A stretch of 16,237 bases of DNA from Desulfobulbaceae bacterium UBA5173 (GCA_002413355.1 DHWV01000082.1:1-16237); one strand, 5' to 3'. Shown: positions 1 through 7,038, counted from the first letter of the stretch. Made by a program: numbers and translations. The notes: a model not told the origin generated them from the letters alone.

Positions 1-53
1 TTTACCAACTGCGTAACTCCTAAAAAAATTTTCCACGGCCACAAACTAATAGG

Positions 54-467
54 TTAATCACAGTATTGTGCAACAAGCACATTGTCAAGACATGAAAATT
101 TATCATAAGATATCTTTGAATCCAACCAAGAAGTCCCATCTATCCATGACCGATGGAAATGCAACGACTCAATGTTAGCTTTGTCAAAAATCGCGTCAGT
201 CAAATTTGACTGAGAAAATATAGTTTTTCTATCTTGTTTTTCTTCCAAAAATCCCAAATAAGCTTCGGTAAAATCTGATTCTATCAAAATAGATTTTTTG
301 AAAACTGTACCACGAACATCAGCGTTCCGAAAATTCGCCTTGCTTAAATCCAGTCCTTCCAGTTCTTCACCGCGCAAATCAATTTCCGCATCAGGATTTT
401 CCTCACGCTACTTATTCCACGCCGCAACGCCCTGCTTCAAGATCGCCAATTGCTCTTTGTTTGCCAT
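54..467 (-). pseudogene. Pentapeptide-repeat protein gene with in-frame amber stop
   Basis: Read from the ATG at 467-465, the frame gives an N-terminus MANKEQLAILKQGVAAWNK, then TAG (410-408), then REENPDAEIDLRG and A(D/N)LXX-like repeats (for example LDLSKANFRNADVRG and SNLTDAIFDKANIES) to a TAA at 56-54. The motif before the repeats (ILKQGV..WNxWREENPD) is characteristic of many pentapeptide-repeat proteins, and a Trp is expected exactly where the TAG lies, so one TGG-to-TAG transition explains the break. Without the stop the product would be 137 residues. A downstream TTG at 377 could start a shortened 107-residue protein, but I see no convincing ribosome binding site for it. Pentapeptide repeats fold as a right-handed quadrilateral beta-helix; the role here is unknown. 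Amber suppression or a sequencing error are the alternatives to a pseudogene. Confidence 0.75.
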
Positions 468-483
468 TTTGCCCGCCTTGTAA

Positions 484-503
484 GGGCGGTTCGCGAACCG
501 CCC
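484..503. repeat. Perfect 20-bp GC-rich palindrome (REP-like)
   Basis: The sequence GGGCGGTTCGCGAACCGCCC equals its own reverse complement. It lies 17 bp upstream of the pentapeptide gene ATG and beside a 21-bp repeat array. Palindromes of this GGGCGGTTCGCGAACCGCCC type are often dispersed in many copies in environmental bacterial genomes, so a REP-like repeat is the likeliest identity. There is no T-tract on either side, which argues against an intrinsic terminator. Confidence 0.7.
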
Positions 504-538
504 CGCCCCGATCATCGTATTCCCCGTTTCCTTCGCCT

Positions 539-727
539 CAATTCTAACTGGAATCAAGGCGATTCCAATCGAAAACGGCACAATTCACACTGGAATTGCC
601 TCAAAGTTAATTGGAAACGGCCTGATTCCAATTGACTTTGCCCCGTTTCCAACCGGAATTAACCCATTTCACGCTTGCATCAAGGCAATTCCAACAGGAA
701 TTACCCTGATTCCAGTCGAAATCGCCT
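539..727. repeat. Nine-unit degenerate 21-bp tandem repeat with internal dyad
   Basis: Nine consecutive 21-bp units start at 539, 560, 581, 602, 623, 644, 665, 686 and 707, with no indels between them. The shared core is ATTCCAAYYGGAAT, an inverted repeat (ATTCC/GGAAT) inside each unit, followed by a (C/G)CC-like end. Eight of the nine units keep TTC at unit positions 4-6. A further decayed copy may lie at about 517-538. The array ends exactly on the stop codon of the LIV-binding protein gene (728-726), so it is its 3' flank. No coding function is supported. The period equals two helical turns. Confidence 0.85.
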
Positions 728-1838
728 ACTTCACCTGCTCAAACTTGCCGTCCTTGACCGTGTACATAGTGTAGCCAACACCCATTGCGTCGCCGTTTTT
801 GTCAAACATGATTTCACCGAACGGCGTGACCGCAATCTGATTATGCAGCACCTCAGCCACCTTCTTTATCTCGGTCGAGCCAGCCTTTTCCACTGCATTG
901 GTCAAGGCAATCGCTGCTGCCACCGCGTTGTCAAAGAATGCGCCCGGCTCGCCGCCGTATTTGGCTGTGTAGGCAGCGCGGTACTGCTTGGTAACTGGAT
1001 TGCCGGAAACATCGGCCGGGCCGGTGGCGTACACGCCCTCGGCGTATTTGCCCGCGATTTTGACAAAGGAATCGTCTTTCACCCCGTCATCGGAGAGAAA
1101 CAGCGTCTTCATCTCCTTCTTGCGCATTTGGGTGACGATCTTCGAGGCTTCCGGGTGATAGCCGCCGAAAATCACCGCATCAGCGCGTGCCATTTTGACT
1201 TTTTGGACAATGGCGGAATAATCCACCGCACCGGGCGTGATGCCTTCAAACAGTACCACCTCGGCCAATGCGCCTTTGCGGATTGCGTTCTGCGCATCTT
1301 CAGCCAAGCCTTTGCCGTAATCGCCCTTGTCGTGAATGATGGCGATTTTCTGCGCCTTTAGCGTGCCGGTGACAAACTCAACAATCGCCTGAGCTTGGGC
1401 GTTGTTCGGGGCAATGGTGCGGTAAAAGGTAGGATATTTGCCGCTGGTCATGTCGGTGTCTGTGGCCGACGGCGACATAACAATTACGTCCGATTCGGTG
1501 TACACCGGCAGGGCGGCTTTGGTCGCGCCGGAGCAGATATGGCCGATGACGAGCTTCACTCCGGCGGAAACCAGCTTAGCCGCAATATTCGCCGCTGTTT
1601 CCGGCTTGCAAACATCATCCTCAATCACCAATTCAACCTTGGCCCCGTTAATCCCGCCTTTGGCGTTGATGTTCTCCGCCACCAATTCCGCCGCCCGCAT
1701 GGTCGGAATGCCATACGAAGCCAGATCGCCGCTGTGCGCACCAGCAACGCCAATTTTCACTGGATCAGCCGCGAAAGCGTTGGCTGCCAAAACAGCGGCA
1801 GCGGCAAAAGGTAGCAGCGTCGCATACATCTTCCTCAT
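726..1838 (-). CDS. LIV-type branched-chain amino acid ABC transporter substrate-binding protein
   Basis: Encodes a 370-residue periplasmic binding protein of the LivJ/LivK (Peripla_BP_6) family. I chose the ATG at 1838-1836 because a strong GGAGGAGGAAG lies immediately upstream on the minus strand; a second ATG nine bases later is too close to that site. The product begins MRKMYATLLPFAAAAVLAAN and ends its signal peptide at about AFA, giving a mature ADPVKIGVAG start. Family signatures are the first-lobe IGVAGAHSGDLASYG, the cysteine pair in DDVCKP and GHICSGATKAA (equivalent to the LivJ disulfide), and IAIIHDKGDYGKGLAED. No livHMGF permease or ATPase genes are nearby, so the partners must be elsewhere and the ligand (Leu/Ile/Val, amide or another amino acid) cannot be fixed. 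It is divergent from lpxK. Confidence 0.9.
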   Translation of the reverse strand: MRKMYATLLPFAAAAVLAANAFAADPVKIGVAGAHSGDLASYGIPTMRAAELVAENINAKGGINGAKVELVIEDDVCKPETAANIAAKLVSAGVKLVIGHICSGATKAALPVYTESDVIVMSPSATDTDMTSGKYPTFYRTIAPNNAQAQAIVEFVTGTLKAQKIAIIHDKGDYGKGLAEDAQNAIRKGALAEVVLFEGITPGAVDYSAIVQKVKMARADAVIFGGYHPEASKIVTQMRKKEMKTLFLSDDGVKDDSFVKIAGKYAEGVYATGPADVSGNPVTKQYRAAYTAKYGGEPGAFFDNAVAAAIALTNAVEKAGSTEIKKVAEVLHNQIAVTPFGEIMFDKNGDAMGVGYTMYTVKDGKFEQVK

Positions 1839-1878
1839 CTTCCTCCTCCATGAATGTGTGATCAAATGGTCGCCTGCG

Positions 1879-1907
1879 TTGCAAAGCAGGCCGCTTTCTG
1901 CTATCTT
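1879..1907 (+). promoter_or_regulatory. Candidate sigma-70 promoter for lpxK
   Basis: TTGCAA (1879-1884) and TATCTT (1902-1907) are separated by 17 bp; each matches four of six consensus bases. The predicted start near 1914 would leave a leader of about 48 nt before the lpxK ATG. It lies in the divergent gap with the LIV-binding protein gene. The call rests on sequence match only. Confidence 0.4.
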
Positions 1908-1961
1908 TTCATACCCACAGCAAAAATGCACCGGAAAACTGCACGATCAGGCGGAGGCCGC

Positions 1962-3032
1962 ATGAACCGAAATTTTTATCAAACCCTTGGCAGGCCGATC
2001 TCGCCGCTGTACAGCTTTGCCATGCGTCTGCGCGAGCAGTTCTACGTCAACGGCGTGCTGGGTTCTGCGTCGTTTGCCGTGCCGGTGATCAGTATCGGCA
2101 ACCTGACGCTGGGTGGCACTGGCAAAACGCCGCTGGTGCAGCATATCGCCCGTCTGCTGCAAGCAAACGGCTTCCGGCCAGCGGTAATCAGCCGGGGCTA
2201 CGGCGGCGCAACCAAAGAACGGATCAATATTGTTTCCGACGGGAAAAATCTGCTGTTGGATGCGGGCTATGTCGGCGATGAACCGCGAATGCTGGCGGAA
2301 ACCCTGCCCGGTGTGCCAGTGCTGACGGGTGTTGTCCGCAAACTGCCTGCGGAAAAGGCGGTGGAGATGGGCGCGGACGTGCTGCTCTTGGATGACGGCT
2401 TTCAGCATCTCGCCATCCGCCGCGATCTGGACGTGGTGCTCTTCAATGCCGACACCTTGGCAGGCAATTCGCGGGTTTTTCCCGGCGGCGACCTACGCGA
2501 GCCGGTGCGCGCCCTGTATCGCGCTCATTCCTTTGTCATCACCGGCGCGGAAGAGCGCAATCTGGAGCGCGCAGTACGTTTCAAGCATTTGCTGGAACAG
2601 AAATTCCCAGACAGGCCGGTGTTCTTCAGCGGCAGCAGGCCGGTCGGCTTAGTGCGCCAAGAACGCGATGGTCGCCGCATTGAACTACCCCTGAATGCGC
2701 TCGCTGGCCGTCGCTGTTTCGCCTTCTGCGGCATAGCCCGGCCAGAGGGCTTTGAGAACACCTTGCAGCAGCTCACCATCAAGCCGACCGCGTTCAGTGC
2801 CCTGCCAGATCATCACGCCTATAAAGAAAGTGCGGTGCGCCAATTGACACAAGCCGCCGCAACCGCTCAAGCCGACTGCCTGCTCTGCACAGAAAAGGAT
2901 TTAGTCAAGCTGCGCGGCGTTGCATTCAATCTGCCTCTGTATGGAGTCATTCTGCGTGCCGCCCCGGAAGCTGGCTTTGACAAGCTGCTGCTGGAGAGAA
3001 TGACGGCGAAGAAGCGGCTGCTGCCACAGTAG
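1962..3032 (+). CDS. lpxK: Tetraacyldisaccharide 4'-kinase LpxK
   Basis: LpxK phosphorylates the 4' position of the tetraacyl disaccharide 1-phosphate to give lipid IVA at the inner face of the cytoplasmic membrane. The 356-residue product has the family P-loop GNLTLGGTGKTP (Lys55, Thr56), the ISRGYGG segment at 77-82, and LLLDDGFQH (Asp144, Asp145, His149), which holds the LpxK catalytic and Mg-binding residues. The N-terminal RPISPLYSFAMRLREQFY helix is the usual membrane-associating region. The ATG at 1962 is preceded by GGAGG at 1953-1957; the frame is open further upstream, but that extension has no family similarity that I recognise. It is first in the lipid A group, with lpxC 233 bp downstream beyond a probable terminator. 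LpxK is normally about 330-350 residues, so this is full length. Confidence 0.96.
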   Translation: MNRNFYQTLGRPISPLYSFAMRLREQFYVNGVLGSASFAVPVISIGNLTLGGTGKTPLVQHIARLLQANGFRPAVISRGYGGATKERINIVSDGKNLLLDAGYVGDEPRMLAETLPGVPVLTGVVRKLPAEKAVEMGADVLLLDDGFQHLAIRRDLDVVLFNADTLAGNSRVFPGGDLREPVRALYRAHSFVITGAEERNLERAVRFKHLLEQKFPDRPVFFSGSRPVGLVRQERDGRRIELPLNALAGRRCFAFCGIARPEGFENTLQQLTIKPTAFSALPDHHAYKESAVRQLTQAAATAQADCLLCTEKDLVKLRGVAFNLPLYGVILRAAPEAGFDKLLLERMTAKKRLLPQ

Positions 3033-3104
3033 TGTGGCAAAAACACCACAGCCAGCAGTGCAAAACTTTGCTGTGTTCTTTTTGCCACAGAGATGTCGTC
3101 TCTG
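3033..3104 (+). terminator. Nested hairpins after lpxK; probable intrinsic terminator
   Basis: An outer arm TGTGGCAAAAA (3033-3043) pairs perfectly with TTTTTGCCACA (3079-3089). The inner CACAGC (3047-3052) pairs with GCTGTG (3070-3075), making a roughly 20-bp imperfect stem with a 17-nt loop. The inner stem alone is followed by TTCTTTTT (3076-3083), the layout of an intrinsic terminator, so forming the outer arm would sequester the U-tract. A second hairpin CAGAGA/TCTCTG (3088-3093, 3099-3104) follows. A small extra stem TGCCACA/TGTGGCA spans the lpxK stop codon (3022-3039). Terminator function is inferred. Confidence 0.5.
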
Positions 3105-3143
3105 CCTATCCTTGGGCGTTTTTTCATCTCGCTGAATCTTTTT

Positions 3144-3156
3144 GAGAACTGTTCTC
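3144..3156. promoter_or_regulatory. 13-bp palindrome upstream of lpxC, possible operator
   Basis: GAGAACTGTTCTC is a perfect inverted repeat (GAGAAC, one central base, GTTCTC) in the 233-bp gap before lpxC. It overlaps a TTGAGA (3142-3147, five of six matches to a -35 box) that has only a weak partner, CCAAAT at 3165-3170, 17 bp away. It could be an operator, or a short AT-rich hairpin ending in CTTTTTT (3156-3162). Neither role is proven. Confidence 0.3.
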
Positions 3157-3265
3157 CTTTTTTGCCAAATACGAAAAAACAATTTTTTGGCCGGATTTTT
3201 GCATGAGAACGTGCTAAAAAGAAAGGGGCAGTATAAAGAAGATCAAAGGGCATCAGGTGAGGAGC

Positions 3266-4258
3266 ATGACAATCAACATCGACCCGCATCAGCACACCGT
3301 GGCGCATCCGGTTAGCTGCTGCGGCATCGGCCTGCATTCGGGCAAGGCTGTCAATTTGACCATCAAACCGGCAGCGGAAAACAGCGGCATTCACTTCTTC
3401 CGCAGCGATTTGGTGGGCAGGAAAAATGCCATCCCGGCCCGCATGGAGCAGATTGTTGACACTACCTTGGCCACCACCCTCGGCAGCGGCAAAGAGCGCG
3501 TTTCCACCACTGAGCATCTGCTGGCAGCCTTGCACAGCGCAGGCATTGACAACGCCGCAATCGAGCTGGATGCCCTTGAAGTCCCAATCATGGACGGCAG
3601 CGCAGGCCCTTTCGTCCAGCTCTTGGCGCAGGCAGGAAAAAGGAAGCAGCACAGCCTGCGCAAAGTCATCCGCTTCACCAAGCCGGTTTCCTGCGTCTCC
3701 GGCGACAAATTCATCCGCATTGAGCCACATAACGGTTTTAAAATCACCGGCAGCATCAGCTTCGGCACCGAACTGATCAGCGATCAGAGCTATTCACTTG
3801 ATCTCAGTGCCGACCGTTTCGCCAGCGAAATCGCTCACGCTCGCACTTTCGGCTTTGTCGAGCAAGTGGAAGAGCTGTGGCGGAATGGTCTCGCCCTTGG
3901 CTGCACCCTTCAGAACGTCATCGCTATCCATTGGAATCGGCGCAGTGTCCTTAATGAGGATGGTTTGCGTTTCAAGGATGAATTTGTCCGCCACAAGGTG
4001 CTAGATTTAATCGGCGATTTGGCCTTACTTGGCAGCCCAATTCTCGGTCATGTCATCGCCAGCCGCTCTGGCCATGCCCTGCATCACAGTTTGATGAAGG
4101 CTGTTGCCGACTCGCCGGACTGCTGGGAATATATTGAATTCCGCAAACCTGGTCAGCCGCATGTTCTTACACCGGCCAAGCCCCGGAAAAAACGGCTGCC
4201 AGTTTCGCTGCCAAGCCTGTTTTTTCCTGCGACCGCCCCTGCGTCTTGTCCGGCTTGA
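3266..4258 (+). CDS. lpxC: UDP-3-O-acyl-N-acetylglucosamine deacetylase LpxC
   Basis: LpxC is the zinc-dependent deacetylase that commits UDP-3-O-acyl-GlcNAc to lipid A synthesis in the cytoplasm. The 330-residue product shows both repeats of the fold. Zinc ligands and catalytic residues are visible: TTEHLLAAL (Glu83, His84), RHKVLDLIGD (His243, Asp247) and GHALHH (His270). MDGSAGPF (109-116) is another family signature. The ATG at 3266 is preceded by AGGTGAGGAG; a GTG at 3257 in the same frame is part of that site and less likely to start. The E. coli protein has 305 residues; the excess here is a C-terminal tail of about 35 residues after the core, rich in Pro, Lys and small nonpolar residues. 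It has its own intergenic region upstream and a strong terminator downstream, so it may be a single-gene transcript. Confidence 0.96.
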   Translation: MTINIDPHQHTVAHPVSCCGIGLHSGKAVNLTIKPAAENSGIHFFRSDLVGRKNAIPARMEQIVDTTLATTLGSGKERVSTTEHLLAALHSAGIDNAAIELDALEVPIMDGSAGPFVQLLAQAGKRKQHSLRKVIRFTKPVSCVSGDKFIRIEPHNGFKITGSISFGTELISDQSYSLDLSADRFASEIAHARTFGFVEQVEELWRNGLALGCTLQNVIAIHWNRRSVLNEDGLRFKDEFVRHKVLDLIGDLALLGSPILGHVIASRSGHALHHSLMKAVADSPDCWEYIEFRKPGQPHVLTPAKPRKKRLPVSLPSLFFPATAPASCPA

Positions 4259-4296
4259 GTCGCTGCTGTTGTTTTCTCTCCTCCTGCTGTTCCCGT

Positions 4297-4326
4297 CCGC
4301 TGGCAGCCGCCAGCGGGCTTTTTTTT
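4297..4326 (+). terminator. Intrinsic terminator after lpxC
   Basis: An 8-bp perfect GC-rich stem, CCGCTGGC (4297-4304) with GCCAGCGG (4309-4316), has a 4-nt AGCC loop and is followed by GC and eight T residues (4319-4326). This is a textbook rho-independent terminator on the plus strand, 38 bp after the lpxC stop and 37 bp before lpxB. Confidence 0.92.
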
Positions 4327-4363
4327 CTGTAGGCACCCTGCCGTACGTGGCAACGATGAACGC

Positions 4364-5539
4364 ATGACAGCTTCCTCTGCTCATATCATGATCATTGCCG
4401 GAGAAGCATCCGGCGACCTGCACGGCGCACGGCTAGTCGAGGCGATGCGCAGCTTGCGGCCTGATCTACGTTTTTCCGGCATCGGTGGCAGCGAGCTGGC
4501 CGCAGACGGAGTGGAAATGCTCTTTGATGCTGCCAAGCTGGCTGTCGTCGGGATCACTGAAGTAATCAGCCATCTGGGCGACATCCTCGCCGCCCGCCAG
4601 GCGGTCATCAGCCGGATGCGCACTGACCGCCCGGCCCTGCTGATTCTGATCGACTATCCAGACTTCAACCTCCTACTGGCGGCCAAAGCGAAGCAGCTCG
4701 GCATTCCGGTTTTCTATTACATTAGCCCGCAGGTCTGGGCGTGGCGCAGCGGACGGGTGGGCAAGATCGGCAGGTTGACCGACCGAGTGGCGGTGATTCT
4801 GCCGTTTGAGAAAAATTTCTACGCCCAACGCGGTGTGACAGTGGATTTTGTCGGCCATCCGCTGAAAGACACCGTCCGCAGGGAGCTGCTGCCGACACGG
4901 GAGGAGTTTTTCAGAGCGCATGATCTGCCGGTCACAGCGGAAACCCGTGTCATTGGCATTCTTCCCGGCAGCCGGACAAAGGAAATCCGCTCCCTGCTGC
5001 CCGATTTTCTTGCCGCCGCCCAAGTGCTTGCCCAAGCCAGCCAGCATGACTGGCTCTTTCTCCTGCCCCGCGCCTCCACTGTTTCGCACGAACTGCTGCT
5101 CGAAAGCGGCCTGGCCTCCTGTCAGAATACAATTAACATCCGTGTTGTTGACAAGGATCGCTACGCGCTGATGGCCGCTTGCGATGCCGCTGTCGCCGCC
5201 TCAGGCACCGTCACGTTGGAGATGGCTCTGCTCGGCATTCCGACCGTGGCTGCCTACCGGGTGTCTCCGTGGACGTACCGGCTGGGCCGCTTGCTCGTCC
5301 GCCATCTCCGCCATTTTTCCTTGGTCAATCTGATTGCGGAACGGGAAGTCGTCCCGGAGCTGCTGCAAGAACAGGTCAGTCCGACAGCTATTGCTGCTGC
5401 CCTGCGGAAACTGCTCGATGACACAGAATATCGCAGAACTGTTTTGAACGGGCTTGCAGAAGTCACGGAAAAACTCGGCCCGCCGGGCTGCGCGGAACGG
5501 ACAGCGGAACTCGCTTTGGCCTGCCTGAAAAAATACTGA
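4364..5539 (+). CDS. lpxB: Lipid-A-disaccharide synthase LpxB
   Basis: LpxB is the family GT19 glycosyltransferase that condenses 2,3-diacylglucosamine 1-phosphate with UDP-2,3-diacylglucosamine, as a peripheral inner-membrane enzyme. The 391-residue product, of normal family length, opens with IMIIAGEASGDLHGARLVEAM, the LpxB N-terminal signature, and carries YYISPQVWAWRSGR, DFVGHPL, IGILPGSRTKEI and the nucleotide-binding region around AASGTVTLEMALLGIP. The ATG at 4364 gives the short leader expected before the first beta strand, but no clear ribosome binding site is present. A four-codon frame ATGAACGCATGA (4355-4366) overlaps this start, so coupling is possible. The gene follows the lpxC terminator, so it needs its own promoter, which I could not identify in the 37-bp gap. 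Confidence 0.96.
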   Translation: MTASSAHIMIIAGEASGDLHGARLVEAMRSLRPDLRFSGIGGSELAADGVEMLFDAAKLAVVGITEVISHLGDILAARQAVISRMRTDRPALLILIDYPDFNLLLAAKAKQLGIPVFYYISPQVWAWRSGRVGKIGRLTDRVAVILPFEKNFYAQRGVTVDFVGHPLKDTVRRELLPTREEFFRAHDLPVTAETRVIGILPGSRTKEIRSLLPDFLAAAQVLAQASQHDWLFLLPRASTVSHELLLESGLASCQNTINIRVVDKDRYALMAACDAAVAASGTVTLEMALLGIPTVAAYRVSPWTYRLGRLLVRHLRHFSLVNLIAEREVVPELLQEQVSPTAIAAALRKLLDDTEYRRTVLNGLAEVTEKLGPPGCAERTAELALACLKKY

Positions 5540-5667
5540 GGAGCAGTAGCGACCTGTTTTTCTTTACCCTGAACAACAAATCAGCTATGCTGCAACAATA
5601 CGCGCTGTTCTCGACAAGCCAAGCAGGGGCGTTGCTTCTGTAGTGAATTTTATGACCATGCATTATT

Positions 5668-6126
5668 ATGACTGAACTGGCGGAAAAGGCAGTGCAGATG
5701 CCATTGGATATCAAAGCGATTCTTGAGCTGCTCCCGCATCGCTATCCTTTCATCATGCTCGACCGAGTGCTGGATTTTGAACGGGGCAAGAGCATAACCG
5801 GCTTGAAAAATGTTTCCATGAACGAGCCGTTCTTTCAGGGCCATTTTCCGAACGAGCCGGTCATGCCCGGCGTGCTGATGCTGGAGGGCATGGCTCAGAC
5901 CGGCGGAGTGCTAGCCTATCTTTCCGACGACAACATAGCAGGAAAGCTCTTCTATTTTGCCGGGCTGGACGGAGTCCGCTTCCGCCGGATGGTGCGTCCG
6001 GGCGACCAGATCATTTACAAGCTGGAGATGCTCAGGCAGAAAGGTAAGCTGACCAAAATGGCAGGCAAGGCGTACGTCGATGGCACGCTGGCTGTTGAGG
6101 CCGAACTCATGGCCGCTTTTTCCTGA
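5668..6126 (+). CDS. fabZ: 3-hydroxyacyl-[acyl-carrier-protein] dehydratase FabZ
   Basis: FabZ dehydrates 3-hydroxyacyl-ACP in fatty acid elongation and competes with LpxA for 3-hydroxyacyl-ACP. The 152-residue product has the single hot-dog fold signatures: ILELLPHRYPFIMLDRV, NEPFFQGHFP (catalytic His59), PGVLMLEGMAQ (catalytic Glu73) and YFAGLDGVRFRRMVRPGDQ. Length matches E. coli FabZ (151). The ATG at 5668 has no obvious ribosome binding site. The in-frame ATG at 5698 (Met11) has GGAAAAGG about 8 bases upstream and would still leave the whole family domain, so the start is uncertain. The 128-bp gap after lpxB shows no clear promoter or terminator. lpxA follows after 21 bp, the usual fabZ-lpxA pairing. 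Confidence 0.95.
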   Translation: MTELAEKAVQMPLDIKAILELLPHRYPFIMLDRVLDFERGKSITGLKNVSMNEPFFQGHFPNEPVMPGVLMLEGMAQTGGVLAYLSDDNIAGKLFYFAGLDGVRFRRMVRPGDQIIYKLEMLRQKGKLTKMAGKAYVDGTLAVEAELMAAFS

Positions 6127-6147
6127 CAACCAGCCAAGGACAGAACC

Positions 6148-6960
6148 ATGCCTATCCATTCAGCCGCTGTCATTGATCCTAAAGCAGAGCTGCACCCAAG
6201 TGTTTCCGTCGGAGCGTATGCCGTGATCGGCCCAAACGTGGTCATCGGCGCGGACACTGTTGTGGATGCCCATGCCGTGATCTCCGGCCCGACAGTCATT
6301 GGCCAGCGCAATCATATCGGCTCGTTCTCATCCATCGGCAGCCCGCCCCAGGACATGCGCTATCAGGGCGAGCCGACCGAGCTGCTCATCGGCGACGACA
6401 ACGCTATCCGCGAGTACGTCTCCATCCACCGGGGCACGGTGTCAGGACGGGGCAAGACAGTGATCGGCAACCGCTGCATGTTGATGTCGTATTGCCATGT
6501 CGCCCATGACTGCATCCTGCACGACCATGTGATCATGTCCAATGTGGCCACGCTGGCCGGGCATGTTGAGGTCGGCAGTTACGCCAATGTGGGCGGGCTG
6601 GTGGCTGTGCATCAGTTTTGCCGAATCGGAGCTTATACCTACATTGGTGGCATGTCCGGCATTTCGATGGATGTGCCGCCGTATGTCATCCTTGCTGGCA
6701 CCCGCAACCAGATGCGAATTACCGGGATCAACAAAATCGGCCTGCGCCGCAACGGCGTGAGCCGAGAGGCAGTTGACGCAATCGAGCGCGCCTTCAGAAT
6801 TATTTTCCGCGCTGCCCCGGAAATGGTACTGCACGATGCGCTGGTTCAGGCCGAGCAGGAATTGGCTGATTCGCCGGAAGTGCTGGCCTTAGTAGAGTTT
6901 TTCAGAAGCAGCAAGCGCGGTGTGGTCAAGCGGGCGGAGGAGCCTGAATCACGCCCCTGA
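6148..6960 (+). CDS. lpxA: Acyl-ACP--UDP-N-acetylglucosamine O-acyltransferase LpxA
   Basis: LpxA transfers a 3-hydroxyacyl chain from ACP to UDP-GlcNAc, the first lipid A step, as a cytoplasmic trimer with a left-handed beta-helix. The 270-residue protein shows hexapeptide repeats over about residues 1-185, the catalytic HVAHDC segment (His120, equivalent to E. coli His125), LAGHV (His139), VHQFC (His155) and the DVPPYV turn, then the helical C-terminal domain (INKIGLRRNGVSREA). Gly168 lies where E. coli has Gly173, the hydrocarbon-ruler position; glycine there goes with acceptance of C14 hydroxyacyl chains, so I infer a long-chain preference. The start has AAGGA 9 bp upstream. The TGA stop is followed by an open stretch in the same frame that leads into the next gene. 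Confidence 0.96.
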   Translation: MPIHSAAVIDPKAELHPSVSVGAYAVIGPNVVIGADTVVDAHAVISGPTVIGQRNHIGSFSSIGSPPQDMRYQGEPTELLIGDDNAIREYVSIHRGTVSGRGKTVIGNRCMLMSYCHVAHDCILHDHVIMSNVATLAGHVEVGSYANVGGLVAVHQFCRIGAYTYIGGMSGISMDVPPYVILAGTRNQMRITGINKIGLRRNGVSREAVDAIERAFRIIFRAAPEMVLHDALVQAEQELADSPEVLALVEFFRSSKRGVVKRAEEPESRP

Positions 6961-6997
6961 CACGATGGAATTGCGTTTTTCCGTCTGCAAAACAGCC

Positions 6998-7026
6998 TTG
7001 CCCTCTACCCGCCTGAACGTTACAAT
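6998..7026 (+). promoter_or_regulatory. Candidate sigma-70 promoter before the biotinyl-domain gene
   Basis: TTGCCC (6998-7003) and TACAAT (7021-7026, five of six) are separated by 17 bp. The predicted start near 7033 would leave only a few bases before the GTG at 7039 but a normal leader of about 63 nt before the ATG at 7096. It therefore bears on which start codon is used. The call rests on sequence match only. Confidence 0.4.
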
Positions 7027-7038
7027 AGCCTGAACCCG

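Noticed and set aside
539..727. CRISPR array
   Set aside because: The units are contiguous, short and degenerate, with no spacers and no cas genes nearby.
450..760. Short plus-strand frames with a heptapeptide pattern (NSNWNQG-like) over the repeat array
   Set aside because: The 7-residue period is a by-product of the 21-bp repeats. The frames are broken by stops, lack ribosome binding sites, and run antisense into the LIV-binding protein gene.
1910..1945. Sigma-54-like GG...GC element on the minus strand upstream of the LIV-binding protein gene
   Set aside because: The GG-to-GC distance is 9 rather than the required 10 bases, and the flanking bases do not match well.
1438..1965. Long plus-strand frame opposite the LIV-binding protein N-terminus
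   Set aside because: It is the antisense of a well-supported gene with a signal peptide and strong ribosome binding site, and its product resembles nothing known to me.
4355..4366. Four-codon frame ATGAACGCATGA overlapping the lpxB start
   Set aside because: Too short to distinguish from chance and without a ribosome binding site; mentioned only as a possible coupling element.
6965..7033. 22-codon frame after lpxA as an independent small gene
   Set aside because: No ribosome binding site or family match. It is more interesting as a possible shifted N-terminus of the next gene, which is reported as a finding.
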